A stretch of DNA of 34,269 nt, taken from assembly GCA_020833415.1 (NCBI GenBank), contig JAJHQJ010000012.1, forward strand, positions 1 to 34,269, in the 5' to 3' direction. How positions within the stretch are numbered: position 1 is the stretch's first letter; every line of letters begins with the position of its first letter. The stretch comes from Desulfurococcaceae archaeon (GTDB lineage Archaea > Thermoproteota > Thermoprotei_A > Sulfolobales > NBVN01). A program made the position numbers and the translations under genes. Below the pieces are notes generated by a model. That model was given only the letters and a program-made list of their open reading frames with translations. It searched no databases and was not told the DNA's origin. Shown in pieces: positions 1 to 9,150 of this stretch.

Positions 1-1011
1 GACCTAGCCATAATCAAGGCTGTGGACGGTGTCGCCCGGGGGGTTAACCCGGAGGTAGGTATGTTCGGTATAATTGACGGGGTCAACCCAGTTGACGACC
101 CTGAGATATACGAGATACTTACCTCACCTAGTACCGAGGTGATATTCTCCAACGTCCTCCTAACCGACGACGGTACTGTATGGTGGCGCGGGAAACCCGA
201 GGAGCCGAGACCCGGGGTAAACTACGCCGGTAGGTGGTGGCCGGGTAAGAGGGATGAGCAGGGTGCTGAGGTACTCCCCTCCCACCCCAACGCACGGTTT
301 ACAACGTCCATTAGGTACCTTAAGAACCTGGACCCGGCAATAGATGACCCGAGGGGTGTTCAGATAGGTGCTATGGTATTCGGGGGTAGGGACCCCTACA
401 CACTACCTCCAGTAGAGGAGTCCTTCGACTGGGTACACGGAATCATAACTAAGGGTGCCTCCCTGGAGTCCGAGAAGACTGCTGCGATACTTGAGAAGGT
501 TGGCGAGATGGAGTTCAACCCGTTCGCCATTCTAGACTTTCTCTCAATATCGGTAGGTAGATTCGTAGAGCTCCACCTTAGGTTCGGTGAGAAGCTTAAG
601 GTTAAGCCTAAGATCTTCGGGGTTAACTACTTCCTAAAGGACGAGAGTGGGGGGTACATAGCCGATAAGGTCGATAAGAGGATCTGGCTTAAGTGGATGG
701 AGCTGAGGGTTCACAATGACGTTGATGCTATCGAGACCCCTACCGGCTACATACCCATATACGAGGACCTCGTTAAGCTCTTCGATAGGTACCTAGGTAA
801 GCAGTATAGTGAGGAGCGTTACGTAAAGGAGTTCTCCGCTAGGGTCGATAGGTACCTGGAGAAGGTGGACAGGATACTGAAGATTTACTCCCAGATCCCC
901 GATACTCCGCCGAAGCTCTTTGAGGTACTGAGGGAGCAGAGGAGGAGGCTGGAGGAGGCTAGGTCCAAGTACGGGAGCGTCATACCACCGTTTAAGCTAG
1001 ATAGGCGCTGA
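1..1011 (+). CDS. pckG: Phosphoenolpyruvate carboxykinase (GTP), C-terminal part; 5' truncated by window edge
   Basis: Frame is open from base 1 (DLAIIKAVDGVARGVNPEVGMFGIIDGVNP...). GRWWPGKRDEQGAEVLPSHPNARFTT and GAMVFGGRDPYTLPPVEESFDWVHGI are typical of GTP-dependent PEPCK. Confidence 0.93.
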   Translation, partial: DLAIIKAVDGVARGVNPEVGMFGIIDGVNPVDDPEIYEILTSPSTEVIFSNVLLTDDGTVWWRGKPEEPRPGVNYAGRWWPGKRDEQGAEVLPSHPNARFTTSIRYLKNLDPAIDDPRGVQIGAMVFGGRDPYTLPPVEESFDWVHGIITKGASLESEKTAAILEKVGEMEFNPFAILDFLSISVGRFVELHLRFGEKLKVKPKIFGVNYFLKDESGGYIADKVDKRIWLKWMELRVHNDVDAIETPTGYIPIYEDLVKLFDRYLGKQYSEERYVKEFSARVDRYLEKVDRILKIYSQIPDTPPKLFEVLREQRRRLEEARSKYGSVIPPFKLDRR

Positions 1012-1064
1012 CCGGATCAGATCCCTGGGAAGCTACTCAGTCTCTACCTAGGCGTTCCCTGGGG

Positions 1065-1550
1065 TTGCTCATGTCGGTCCGCATGGTCGACGTAGGGAGT
1101 AAGGAGGACGTTGTACGTATAGCTGTAGCTGAGGGTATAATAAGGTTGAGGCCCACCACAGTTAAGGCTATCCTAGAGGGTAGGGTTGAGAAGGGGGATG
1201 TCTTCACCGTAGCTAAGGTAGCAGCTATAGCAGCTGTTAAGAAGACCCCCGAGCTCCTACCGCTGTGTCACAACGTACCTATAACACACGTTGACGTGGA
1301 GTTTAAGGTTCTAGACGACTCTAGGGTAGCCGTTCGGACTACGGTTAAAGCCGTAGCTAAGACCGGGGTAGAGATGGAGGCCCTAGTAGGTACATCCGTA
1401 GCTCTCCTAACCATATGGGATATGGTTAAGAAGTACGAGAAGGACGAGCTGGGCCAGTACCCTGAGACCCGTGTAGAGCTTGTGAGAGTAGTCGAGAAGG
1501 TTAAGGGGGCGGCGGCCGGGGGTCCAGAGCCCCGCATCCTTGGCCGCTAG
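1065..1550 (+). CDS. moaC: Cyclic pyranopterin monophosphate synthase MoaC
   Basis: LLPLCHNVPITHVDVEF, KTGVEMEALVGTSVALLTIWDMVKKYEKD motifs. Start may be the downstream ATG at 1071 or 1083. Confidence 0.93.
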   Translation: MLMSVRMVDVGSKEDVVRIAVAEGIIRLRPTTVKAILEGRVEKGDVFTVAKVAAIAAVKKTPELLPLCHNVPITHVDVEFKVLDDSRVAVRTTVKAVAKTGVEMEALVGTSVALLTIWDMVKKYEKDELGQYPETRVELVRVVEKVKGAAAGGPEPRILGR

Positions 1551-1721
1551 ACGACCCGGCTACCAATACATGCCCACCTAAGGAGGCTTATAAGCTCTTA
1601 GGTAGCTAGTTATGCCGTCTCTACGTAGAGCTACAGCTCCTGAGAACTACCTCCATCGATACCTACTTCGGGATTAGAAGCACTGAAGCGGTACCGTAGC
1701 GGAAGCTAGCAAAATGTAGTC

Positions 1722-2201
1722 TCAGCCGATGGCCCTTATTAGTGTTGCCAATCTCTCCGACGCTCTTACCTTCCTAGTTTGAAATACGTACCTAACCCTA
1801 ATGTCCACTATATCGCTATGGGATGAGATTCTCTCTATAGCCCTTGCTAGAGCTAAGTCATCTGTAGCTACTACCTTAGCTACTATCGGGTAGTCCCCGC
1901 TAACTTCGTAGAGGTCAATAACCTCTACGTGCTTTAGGAGGTCTTCGATAACCCTAGAGAGACTCTGGGGTCTGGGCTTGACTTCGATCAGTGCCTGGGC
2001 ACCTAGTCCGAGCTTACCTAGGTCTAGATCTACCGTAAAGCCCTCTATTATGCCGGTTGCTAGGAGCTTCCTTACCCTCATGTACACGGTAGAGATACCT
2101 AGGTTTAGCTTAGAAGCTATACTCCTTAGTGAGGTCCTAGAGTTTCTAACTAACTCAACCAGTATAACCCTATCAACGTAGTCAACCCTCTTCAGGGACA
2201 C
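1722..2201 (-). CDS. Lrp/AsnC family transcriptional regulator
   Basis: N-terminal HTH (DRVILVELVRNSRTSLRSIASKLNLGISTVYMRVRKLLATGIIEGFTVDLD) followed by RAM-like domain. Confidence 0.88.
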   Translation of the reverse strand: MSLKRVDYVDRVILVELVRNSRTSLRSIASKLNLGISTVYMRVRKLLATGIIEGFTVDLDLGKLGLGAQALIEVKPRPQSLSRVIEDLLKHVEVIDLYEVSGDYPIVAKVVATDDLALARAIERISSHSDIVDIRVRYVFQTRKVRASERLATLIRAIG

Positions 2202-2293
2202 CTAGCCCACCGCGGAAGTACTCTAGGAGGAAATAAGTACCTAAGCTGGAGGTCCGACCCCCTAAGGCTTATTAGCTTCTACATACGTAGTTC

Positions 2294-2352
2294 TGTGGAT
2301 GATGTCTACGACGGGCGGCCTGATGTTGATGAACCACTGTAGCTCTGACAGC
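2294..2352 (+). ncRNA. C/D-box sRNA (dual guide), predicted 16S rRNA 2'-O-methylation guide
   Basis: Box C ATGATGT (2299-2305), guide CTACGACGGGCGGC (2306-2319), D' CTGA (2320-2323), C' TGATGA (2327-2332), 12-nt guide ACCACTGTAGCT (2333-2344), D CTGA (2345-2348). Canonical order and spacing. Ends approximate. Confidence 0.85.
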
Positions 2353-2361
2353 TAGCCCTAC

Positions 2362-3411
2362 TCACTCCTTCACTAGCTTTACCCCGTACACGTACTTCCT
2401 GGGTGCGTAGTCGAGGACCCTCCTGAGCTCTACCAACCTGTAGGGGGCTCTACCTACTCTACTAACAATTTCGGAGGGGTCCTCACCGCCTACTACGTAG
2501 AGGTGTATGTAGCCCCTGCGCTCTACGAAGCTAGCGGCTAGCTCTAGGTAGTCCAGGGACCTGTGGGGTAGGTCTACTATAGCCCTAGTGAATGACTCCC
2601 TAGGGAGGAGCTCCCCCAGTTCTTCAACTCTTGAGACAACCGGTACTATGCGACCTCTGAGCTTATTGAGCGTCGTCGACCTTACTAGAGCAACTATAGC
2701 GTATGGGTTCGAATCTACCGCAACACACGTAGTGTGCCTCCTGAAGGCTATGTGGAGACTAAAGCCCCCTACACCAGAGAAGAGGTCGAGTACCCTCTCA
2801 CCATCCCTAACCTCCTCCGAAACCCTCCAGTGCTCGTAGGAGAGCGTTGGGTTAAAGTAGGACTTCGATATATCTACGTATATCCTGACTCCGTACTCCC
2901 TATGGACTGTCTCGGTCCCACCCTCACCCCAGAGCTTCAGCACCCTCCTAACCCTGAACTCCCCCTCAGTTACTGAGACCGCGTAGACTGCTCTCACCCT
3001 AGCAACTCTAGCTAGAGCCTCACCGATTACCATACCATAAGGTAGGATCTCCTCAGGTAGGTGGATTAGGGCTAGATCCCCCACTATCTGGTAGGACCGC
3101 GGAAGTGCGGTGAGAACCTCCTCGGGGACCTTACCACGTAGAAGGTCGACGTACCTAACCCCTCTACTACCTAACTTAAAGATATCTCTACACCTCACTA
3201 CCTCTATACCCAGAGCCTCTAGAGTTGCTACAGCATCGTCCACTAGACCCTCCGGTACTGGTATCCTAACCCTCCTACTACCCTCTACCTTAGAGGCCTT
3301 AGCACCCCTAGCGAGGAGACCCTTACTCCTCAGTACTCTAATAGCATCCTCGGCAATCGAACTCGGAACCTCAACGCAGTAAAGCTCTTTGTAGGATAGG
3401 GGGTTACCCAA
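2362..3411 (-). CDS. tRNA (guanine37-N1)-methyltransferase, Trm5-like class I SAM methyltransferase
   Basis: YFNPTLSYEHWRVSEEVRDGERVLDLFSGVGGFSLHIA; ...AIVDLPHRSLDYLELA (DLPH at NPPY position); Trm5/TYW2 family architecture. Confidence 0.85.
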   Translation of the reverse strand: MGNPLSYKELYCVEVPSSIAEDAIRVLRSKGLLARGAKASKVEGSRRVRIPVPEGLVDDAVATLEALGIEVVRCRDIFKLGSRGVRYVDLLRGKVPEEVLTALPRSYQIVGDLALIHLPEEILPYGMVIGEALARVARVRAVYAVSVTEGEFRVRRVLKLWGEGGTETVHREYGVRIYVDISKSYFNPTLSYEHWRVSEEVRDGERVLDLFSGVGGFSLHIAFRRHTTCVAVDSNPYAIVALVRSTTLNKLRGRIVPVVSRVEELGELLPRESFTRAIVDLPHRSLDYLELAASFVERRGYIHLYVVGGEDPSEIVSRVGRAPYRLVELRRVLDYAPRKYVYGVKLVKE

Positions 3412-3433
3412 AACCTCCAGCTCCCTAAGTTAG

Positions 3434-5545
3434 CTACTCTACAACCATATAGCAACCGGGTCTCTTCTCGTAGATATCCCCGGACTTCCTCAGATCCGCT
3501 ATGATCCTCTCGAGTGCTGGGCGGTCCAGCCCCAGACCCTGCCCTAGCTTCTCGAGCTCACCGTACTTAACACACTCACCCTTCCTACTCGCATCCCTGA
3601 TGTACTCTAGTATCGTTACCTCCTTATCCCTTAAGCTCTTAGCCTTACCAGTCATTAGTGTATCTATGTCCATCAACCCCGTCTCAACGTCCATACCGAC
3701 CTTCTCCAGTACAGCGTTCATAAGTCTTATGGCCTCAAGAGCATCCTCCGCATCCACCTCCTCCTTGAGAGCTACCTTAGCATGGGCCTCCGCAAGCCTT
3801 ACCAGAGCCTCGAGTTGCCTAGTAGTTATCGCGAGGGGTGCGTTGGGGTCCATGGCACTCCTCTTCCTCAACTCTATGTAGTACCTCTCTATGATCTCCC
3901 TAGCCTCCCTCGTTAGCCTAGGTCTTACGTACTTCCTCGCATAGGCTATGTACTTCCTCAGGAGGTCGGGCTCTATCTCTGCCCTAACCCCCTCCGTACC
4001 GTGGACCTCCAGAACGTGCCTTACGATCTGCCTATCCCTACTTACGTCTGCTACGTCCTTAATTATGAATATCAGGTCAAACCTGGATAGGATAGTCACC
4101 GGGAGGTTTATGTTGCCAGCTAGCCCTAGGCTATCTACGTACCTACCCCTCTTCGGGTTCCCGGCCGCTAACACCGATGCCCTAGCACTAAGCCTAGCGT
4201 GTATACCGGCTTTAGATATGGTTACCGTCCCCTGCTCCATGGCCTCGTGAATTGCTACTCTATCCTCATCCCTCATCTTATCTATCTCGTCAATAGCTAC
4301 CACACCCCCGTCGGCTAGGACCATAGCCCCGGCCTCCAGGAAGAACTCGCCGCTCTGCTTATCCCTAATAACAGCAGCTGTAAGACCCGCAGCCGACGAC
4401 CCCCTACCCGTAGTGTAGAGCCCCCTAGGAGCTATCCTAGCCGCGTACTGGAGTAGCTGACTCTTAGCCGTACCCGGGTCACCTATTATCAGTACGTGAA
4501 TCTCCCCCCTAATCCTAGTACCGTCCTTAAGTACCTTAGGTACCCCACCGAAGAGTAGTAAAGCTATGGCCTCCTTGAGATCCCAGTAGCCGTGTATTGC
4601 TGGAGCTATGCTAGCAACGAGCTTCCTCCTGACTAGGGGGTCCCTAGCCAGCTCCTTGATCTTCGCTTCATCCTCTGGACCTATGTTAACCTCCTCCAGA
4701 AGTCTCTGAGCCGGTATGACGTTGTTGGCCTCTATGTAGAAATCGAACACTGAGGAGGTCTTCCTACCACCCCTCAGCAGCTTTACGATACCTATTAGTG
4801 AGACCCTATCGCCTGGTCTCACAACATCCACTAGGTCCTCGGTAAGGACTACGTCTACAGACCTAGGTAGTTGCCCGGGGGGTATATCCTCGGGCCTCTC
4901 CTGTAGGGATATCATCTGCCAGTCCATGAAGGTGGACTTCTCGAGGACCAACCTAAACGCACCTCTCCTCAAGGAGCCCACCTCCTCAGATACCTCGGCT
5001 ACGCACACCGGGCAGTACGAGGGCTTCTCAAGCTCCTCAAGCTCCCTCTCATCCGGAGGCCACGCGAACTCATGCTGAGAGCCATCGGGTAGTACGTGGA
5101 CGTAGGTTGCTCTAACCATTCTCTGCTTAGGTGGTGTAGCTCTGACAACTATACCCTCTAGAAGGACTAGCCGGTTTAGTAGGTCACTCCTGAGCTCCCT
5201 TATTGGAGTAGGTTTAACCCACCCTGTTAGCCTACCGTAGAACCTCCTAACTCTACTCGCGTAGCTCTCGTTTATACTCTCAACTATGCTCTTTATAGCT
5301 ACTGAGAGGGCCTCCAGGGCCTTCTGTGACTCCCTATCTAGGGCTAGTACGAGTTCATCACTAAACCTAGCCAGGTCCTCGAAGTCTATAGCTATGGACT
5401 TACCCTCGTAGAAGACCATCTCCCTTATCCTATTCATGTACTTCCTCTCTCCCCTCTCGTCAGTAAAGCTCTGCAGGAAGTCCTGGAAGAGGGTTACGTA
5501 GTCCACTACCATGCTCTCCGGATTACCTTGGCCAGAGCTCGGCAT
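3434..5545 (-). CDS. mcm: Replicative DNA helicase MCM
   Basis: Walker A GDPGTAKSQLLQYAARIAPRGLYTTGRGSSAAGLTA, Walker B GVVAIDEIDKM, arginine-finger region LSRFDLIFII. Confidence 0.98.
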   Translation of the reverse strand: MPSSGQGNPESMVVDYVTLFQDFLQSFTDERGERKYMNRIREMVFYEGKSIAIDFEDLARFSDELVLALDRESQKALEALSVAIKSIVESINESYASRVRRFYGRLTGWVKPTPIRELRSDLLNRLVLLEGIVVRATPPKQRMVRATYVHVLPDGSQHEFAWPPDERELEELEKPSYCPVCVAEVSEEVGSLRRGAFRLVLEKSTFMDWQMISLQERPEDIPPGQLPRSVDVVLTEDLVDVVRPGDRVSLIGIVKLLRGGRKTSSVFDFYIEANNVIPAQRLLEEVNIGPEDEAKIKELARDPLVRRKLVASIAPAIHGYWDLKEAIALLLFGGVPKVLKDGTRIRGEIHVLIIGDPGTAKSQLLQYAARIAPRGLYTTGRGSSAAGLTAAVIRDKQSGEFFLEAGAMVLADGGVVAIDEIDKMRDEDRVAIHEAMEQGTVTISKAGIHARLSARASVLAAGNPKRGRYVDSLGLAGNINLPVTILSRFDLIFIIKDVADVSRDRQIVRHVLEVHGTEGVRAEIEPDLLRKYIAYARKYVRPRLTREAREIIERYYIELRKRSAMDPNAPLAITTRQLEALVRLAEAHAKVALKEEVDAEDALEAIRLMNAVLEKVGMDVETGLMDIDTLMTGKAKSLRDKEVTILEYIRDASRKGECVKYGELEKLGQGLGLDRPALERIIADLRKSGDIYEKRPGCYMVVE

Positions 5546-6083
5546 AGCCCAACACCGAGGACCTCCAGACCTCCAGAGCCCTCTTAAGGAACTTGAATAG
5601 GAGTACCTCCTCGAGTACGGAGGTTATTTCGCTCGGTTGCTTATCACCTACACTTACAACAGCGTTAACAAGCTTACCTACCCTCATGTCCAGCAGGTTA
5701 GCTAGAACGCTCCTCATCCTGTCAGCCCTTACGAGGGACTCTCCGGAGCCTTCCCCGTAGAGCTTACTTAGTGCTAACCCAGCTACTAGGTATAGGTCCT
5801 CCCTAACCTCAGCTAGCTTACCTCCCTTACTACCCCGCTCAAGTAGGTGGTACCTGTGGAGCTCCGTATCCCTTAAACCCCCCTCGCGGAACTCAACACA
5901 GCCCTTCCTAGAGAGCTCCAGAGCTAGCCATAGGGGGAGGCTGACCTCGTCCCCCCTCCTAACCTCGATCCACTCCCTATCCACTGGTAGCTTACCCAGG
6001 TCCCTGAGGGCTAGAACCCTAACACTACTCATAAGTCTCCTAGCCTTAACTAACCCTAGATACGACTCTAGAGGTAATACCAC
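5523..6083 (-). CDS. GINS complex subunit (DNA replication)
   Basis: GINS-like segments (EWIEVRRGDEVSLPLWLALELSRKGCVEF; MRSVLANLLDMRVGKLVNAV); overlaps the mcm start, the usual archaeal arrangement. Confidence 0.8.
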   Translation of the reverse strand: MVLPLESYLGLVKARRLMSSVRVLALRDLGKLPVDREWIEVRRGDEVSLPLWLALELSRKGCVEFREGGLRDTELHRYHLLERGSKGGKLAEVREDLYLVAGLALSKLYGEGSGESLVRADRMRSVLANLLDMRVGKLVNAVVSVGDKQPSEITSVLEEVLLFKFLKRALEVWRSSVLGYAELWPR

Positions 6084-6191
6084 CAGCCTACCCAGTCCAG
6101 AACTACTTCTGAGAAAGATATTAACAGCTGAACCACGTGGTTAGCAGTGTAGCACAGCTCTACGTAGGGTCCCCCTAGTGAGTTGGGTACC

Positions 6192-6890
6192 TTACTTGTA
6201 GATCGCGTATACCATCGCGTGGTCCTTGTCATAGGGGTCTAGGTGAACTACATCCACTATCTCGAAGTTCCCGGCCTCTAGGGTCTTGATCTCCCTGACG
6301 TATATCTCGTCAGGCTCCTTAGTTACGTCTATACTCCTAGCCTTTATAGCTAGGTACAGAGCCCCACCGCTCCTCAGGAACATCCTAGCGTTGGCGTTCA
6401 CTATACTCGCCTGCTCGGGCTGTGCTATATCAGCGTAGAGTACGTCCACCTGGGGGACTAGGTAGGAGTACCTCTCCGGGAACCTAGCGTCGGCGAGTAC
6501 TGGGACTACGTTCCTCCTATACTCAACTACCGTAACCAGCTCCCTCATTACCCTCGGTGCGAACTCGACTGCGTAAACAACCCCCTTCGGCCCTATAATG
6601 TCGGATACGTGGCTTACCGTCGTACCGCTCCCAGCTCCTAGGTAGAGTACTCTACACCCCTCCGATATGGCTAGTTCCTTAATACCCTTGTAGAGGGCTG
6701 CAGCTAGCTTACTCCTTATGTGGTTCCACTCCCTATACTCCACGTTCTTGTAGACGAAGAGGTACTCACCGTAGACCCTCCTCCCGGGGGTTAGGTTCCT
6801 AGTTGCTAGCCTAACCGAGCCGTCCTCCAGCTCTACTATGTAGACACCCCTGTAGCTAGGGTGCTCCTTAACGGAGACTACCTCGATCAC
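6192..6890 (-). CDS. flpA: Fibrillarin-like rRNA/tRNA 2'-O-methyltransferase
   Basis: YREWNHIRSKLAAALYKG, VLYLGAGSGTTVSHVSDIIGPKGVVYAVEFAPRVMREL. Confidence 0.97.
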   Translation of the reverse strand: MIEVVSVKEHPSYRGVYIVELEDGSVRLATRNLTPGRRVYGEYLFVYKNVEYREWNHIRSKLAAALYKGIKELAISEGCRVLYLGAGSGTTVSHVSDIIGPKGVVYAVEFAPRVMRELVTVVEYRRNVVPVLADARFPERYSYLVPQVDVLYADIAQPEQASIVNANARMFLRSGGALYLAIKARSIDVTKEPDEIYVREIKTLEAGNFEIVDVVHLDPYDKDHAMVYAIYK

Positions 6891-6928
6891 AGCTCTACCC
6901 CTTTACACTCACTTAGGTAGCTTATAAT

Positions 6929-8131
6929 CTACCTCTCAGACCTCCTGGGCTTCTTAGCTGGCTTAGGTGGGGGAGCCTTTGGCGGTGGCTTAGCGTAGAG
7001 GGTCTTGACCTCCTTGATCCTGTCCTCGAGGATCTTCCTAAGCCTGTCGGCTATGAACCGCCCGGTGTAGTAGTCAGCCCTTGCAGCTATAGCTAGCTTA
7101 GTAGCTAGGGCCCTAGCGATCTTACCTCTCTGCCACTTAGGTGACCTATGGATGTCCGGGTACTGGAATATCACCCCGTGCTTAGGTGGCTTACCACCAG
7201 TTCTCAGAGCTCTGAAGAGCGCCTTCTCAGCCCCGAGAACCTGGATGGTACTAGCCGGTAGCTTAGCTAGGTCGGCTAAACTCCCAGCTAGGCTTAGAAG
7301 TCTAGCACCCAGTAGAGGGCCTACGAGCTCTGTTATATTTGGAGCTACCTCCTTCATAACCTGCTCTAGGTACTCCGAGAGCTCCCTCCTAAGCTCGTAG
7401 AGCCTTAAGATCAGGTCACTGAACTCCCTGATCTTGCCTAGATCCAGCTCCGGGACGTCGGCCCCGATACTCTCCCCAGCTACCTTAGCTATCTTCTCAG
7501 CTCTACTACCCTTAACTCCCAGTTTAGCTAGGTTCTCCATAGTGAAGGTGTCTCTGGAGCCTAGCTTAGATACTAGGGTAGCGTACTCCTCGTGCTCCTT
7601 AATCAGGTCGTCAAGTTCCGGGAAGTGGATGCTGTACCACTCCCTAAGCCTAGAGGCGAACAGGTTTATCGTCTTATCCAGGTCGTCTATAGCCCTAATA
7701 GCCTGGATGGCCATCAGGTCCCGCTTCAGGGCCTCACGCCTTAGCTTATACCTAGTTACAGCTAGCGATATCTCATACGTAAACTCACGGAACCTCTCCT
7801 CGCTATCCACCAGACCGGTCTTAACCGCTAGGCTGGGCAGTAGTTCCCTAGCCTTCAGTATGAGGGGGTCCCTAGGGTCTAGCAGGTACTTCAACCCCCT
7901 CTGGGCTAGGAATGAGGCCTCAACCTCTGTTGAGACTACGAAGACCGTGTCGGGTTTAACTAGCTTACCAACTAGTTCAGCTAGTTCTGAGCTTACCTCA
8001 CCACCCTCGATCTTAAGGGCCCTCTCAATTATGTAGCCCCTATCCTCCTTAGGTACTGCAACGTACTCTACACTACCGTCCTCAGCAACAGCTATAGCAC
8101 CGGCTAGAGTATCTAATAGAGCTACCTTCAC
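6929..8131 (-). CDS. Nop5/Nop56/Nop58-like C/D RNP core protein
   Basis: NOP domain: APNITELVGPLLGARLLSLAGSLADLAKLPASTIQVLGAEKALFRALRTGGKPPKHGVIFQYPDIHRSPKWQRGKIARALA; basic C-terminal tail; adjacent to fibrillarin. Confidence 0.97.
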   Translation of the reverse strand: MKVALLDTLAGAIAVAEDGSVEYVAVPKEDRGYIIERALKIEGGEVSSELAELVGKLVKPDTVFVVSTEVEASFLAQRGLKYLLDPRDPLILKARELLPSLAVKTGLVDSEERFREFTYEISLAVTRYKLRREALKRDLMAIQAIRAIDDLDKTINLFASRLREWYSIHFPELDDLIKEHEEYATLVSKLGSRDTFTMENLAKLGVKGSRAEKIAKVAGESIGADVPELDLGKIREFSDLILRLYELRRELSEYLEQVMKEVAPNITELVGPLLGARLLSLAGSLADLAKLPASTIQVLGAEKALFRALRTGGKPPKHGVIFQYPDIHRSPKWQRGKIARALATKLAIAARADYYTGRFIADRLRKILEDRIKEVKTLYAKPPPKAPPPKPAKKPRRSER

Positions 8132-8204
8132 TTCCAGGTCCCCGGAGCTTTACCTTTCCCATAATATAAGCTCACAAGTAGGAGCTCCTCACAACTCCTC
8201 TGGG

Positions 8205-8355
8205 GATGCGGGTCAGGTAACTACGTAAAACTAACTAAAATGGGGGGTTCCTCCACTCCCGACTGCCCCGCGGATGGTGTACTCTTTTCCGAGTAGATGC
8301 GGAGAACCTACGAACCTCCTAAGGGAACCCTCGCCTTTCAGGGCGGGGGAGGAGA
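8205..8355 (+). mobile_element. Solo relic of IS200/IS605-type tnpB 3' end / omegaRNA-RE hairpin (site A)
   Basis: GGGAACCCTCGCCTTTCAGGGCGGGGGAGGAG (8324-8354): CCTCGCC-TTTC-AGGGCGGGG hairpin typical of archaeal tnpB element right ends; upstream GGGGATGCGGGTCAGG; no tnpB ORF attached. Confidence 0.55.
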
Positions 8356-9150
8356 TTAGAGGACCCGACTATCCCTAGCTAGATCCACGGGTATGAGTAC
8401 CCTCCTCCCACGTACCTCAGTCTCCTCTACGACGACGCCGTAGACAGGTTCTACGACGTCCTTTCTAAGTACCTCCTCAGGACTACCTACGGCTACCACC
8501 CTACCGCCCTCCAGTAGTACGACGAGGTCTGAGTACAGTGAGGCTAGGTAGAGGTCATGTAGGGCTACTACGGTTACCTTACCCAACCTCGCAGTAACTC
8601 TTTTAACGGTGTCGAGAACCTCTAACCTGTACCTAATGTCCAGGTACGCCGACGGCTCGTCCAGTAGTAGGACCCTGGGCTCCTGGACTAGAGCCCTGGC
8701 TATCAGGACCCTCTGCAGTTCACCACTACTAAGCTGGTCGAGCCTCCTACTGAGTAGGTGGTATACGCCTAGCTCCTTAGACACCCTCTCAACTACCGCT
8801 AGGTCCTCCTCCCCGTACCCTACGCTGAGCACCTCCTGGTGGGGGTACCTACCGGTAGCTATGAACTCGAAGACTGTTGATGGTATGGTCCTAGAGATGT
8901 AGGGGTCTACGTAGGCTACGAGCTTAGCCAGCTCCCTGGGTCTGTAGTACCTGTAGTCCCTACCGTCTATGTAGACAGCCCCCCTCGTTGGGGTTACTAG
9001 CCTAGCTATGGTCTTCAGTAAGGTGGTCTTACCAGCCCCGTTGGGCCCTATGACACAGGTCACCCTACCAGCTTCGAACTCTACGGTCACCCCCCTGAGA
9101 GCTGGGGTGGAGTCGTACTCTACCTCAACACCCTCTACCCTGATCCTCAC
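8356..9150 (-). CDS. ABC transporter ATP-binding protein, iron/cobalamin (FecE/BtuD-like)
   Basis: GPNGAGKTTLLKTIARL, QLSSGELQRVLIARALVQEPRVLLLDEPSAYLD. Confidence 0.93.
   Translation of the reverse strand: MRIRVEGVEVEYDSTPALRGVTVEFEAGRVTCVIGPNGAGKTTLLKTIARLVTPTRGAVYIDGRDYRYYRPRELAKLVAYVDPYISRTIPSTVFEFIATGRYPHQEVLSVGYGEEDLAVVERVSKELGVYHLLSRRLDQLSSGELQRVLIARALVQEPRVLLLDEPSAYLDIRYRLEVLDTVKRVTARLGKVTVVALHDLYLASLYSDLVVLLEGGRVVAVGSPEEVLRKDVVEPVYGVVVEETEVRGRRVLIPVDLARDSRVL

Noticed and set aside
3501-3881. Plus-strand ORFs antisense to trm5, mcm, nop5, pheS, rqcH and other minus-strand genes
   Set aside because: Ser/Thr/Leu/Arg-rich shadow ORFs opposite well-supported genes.
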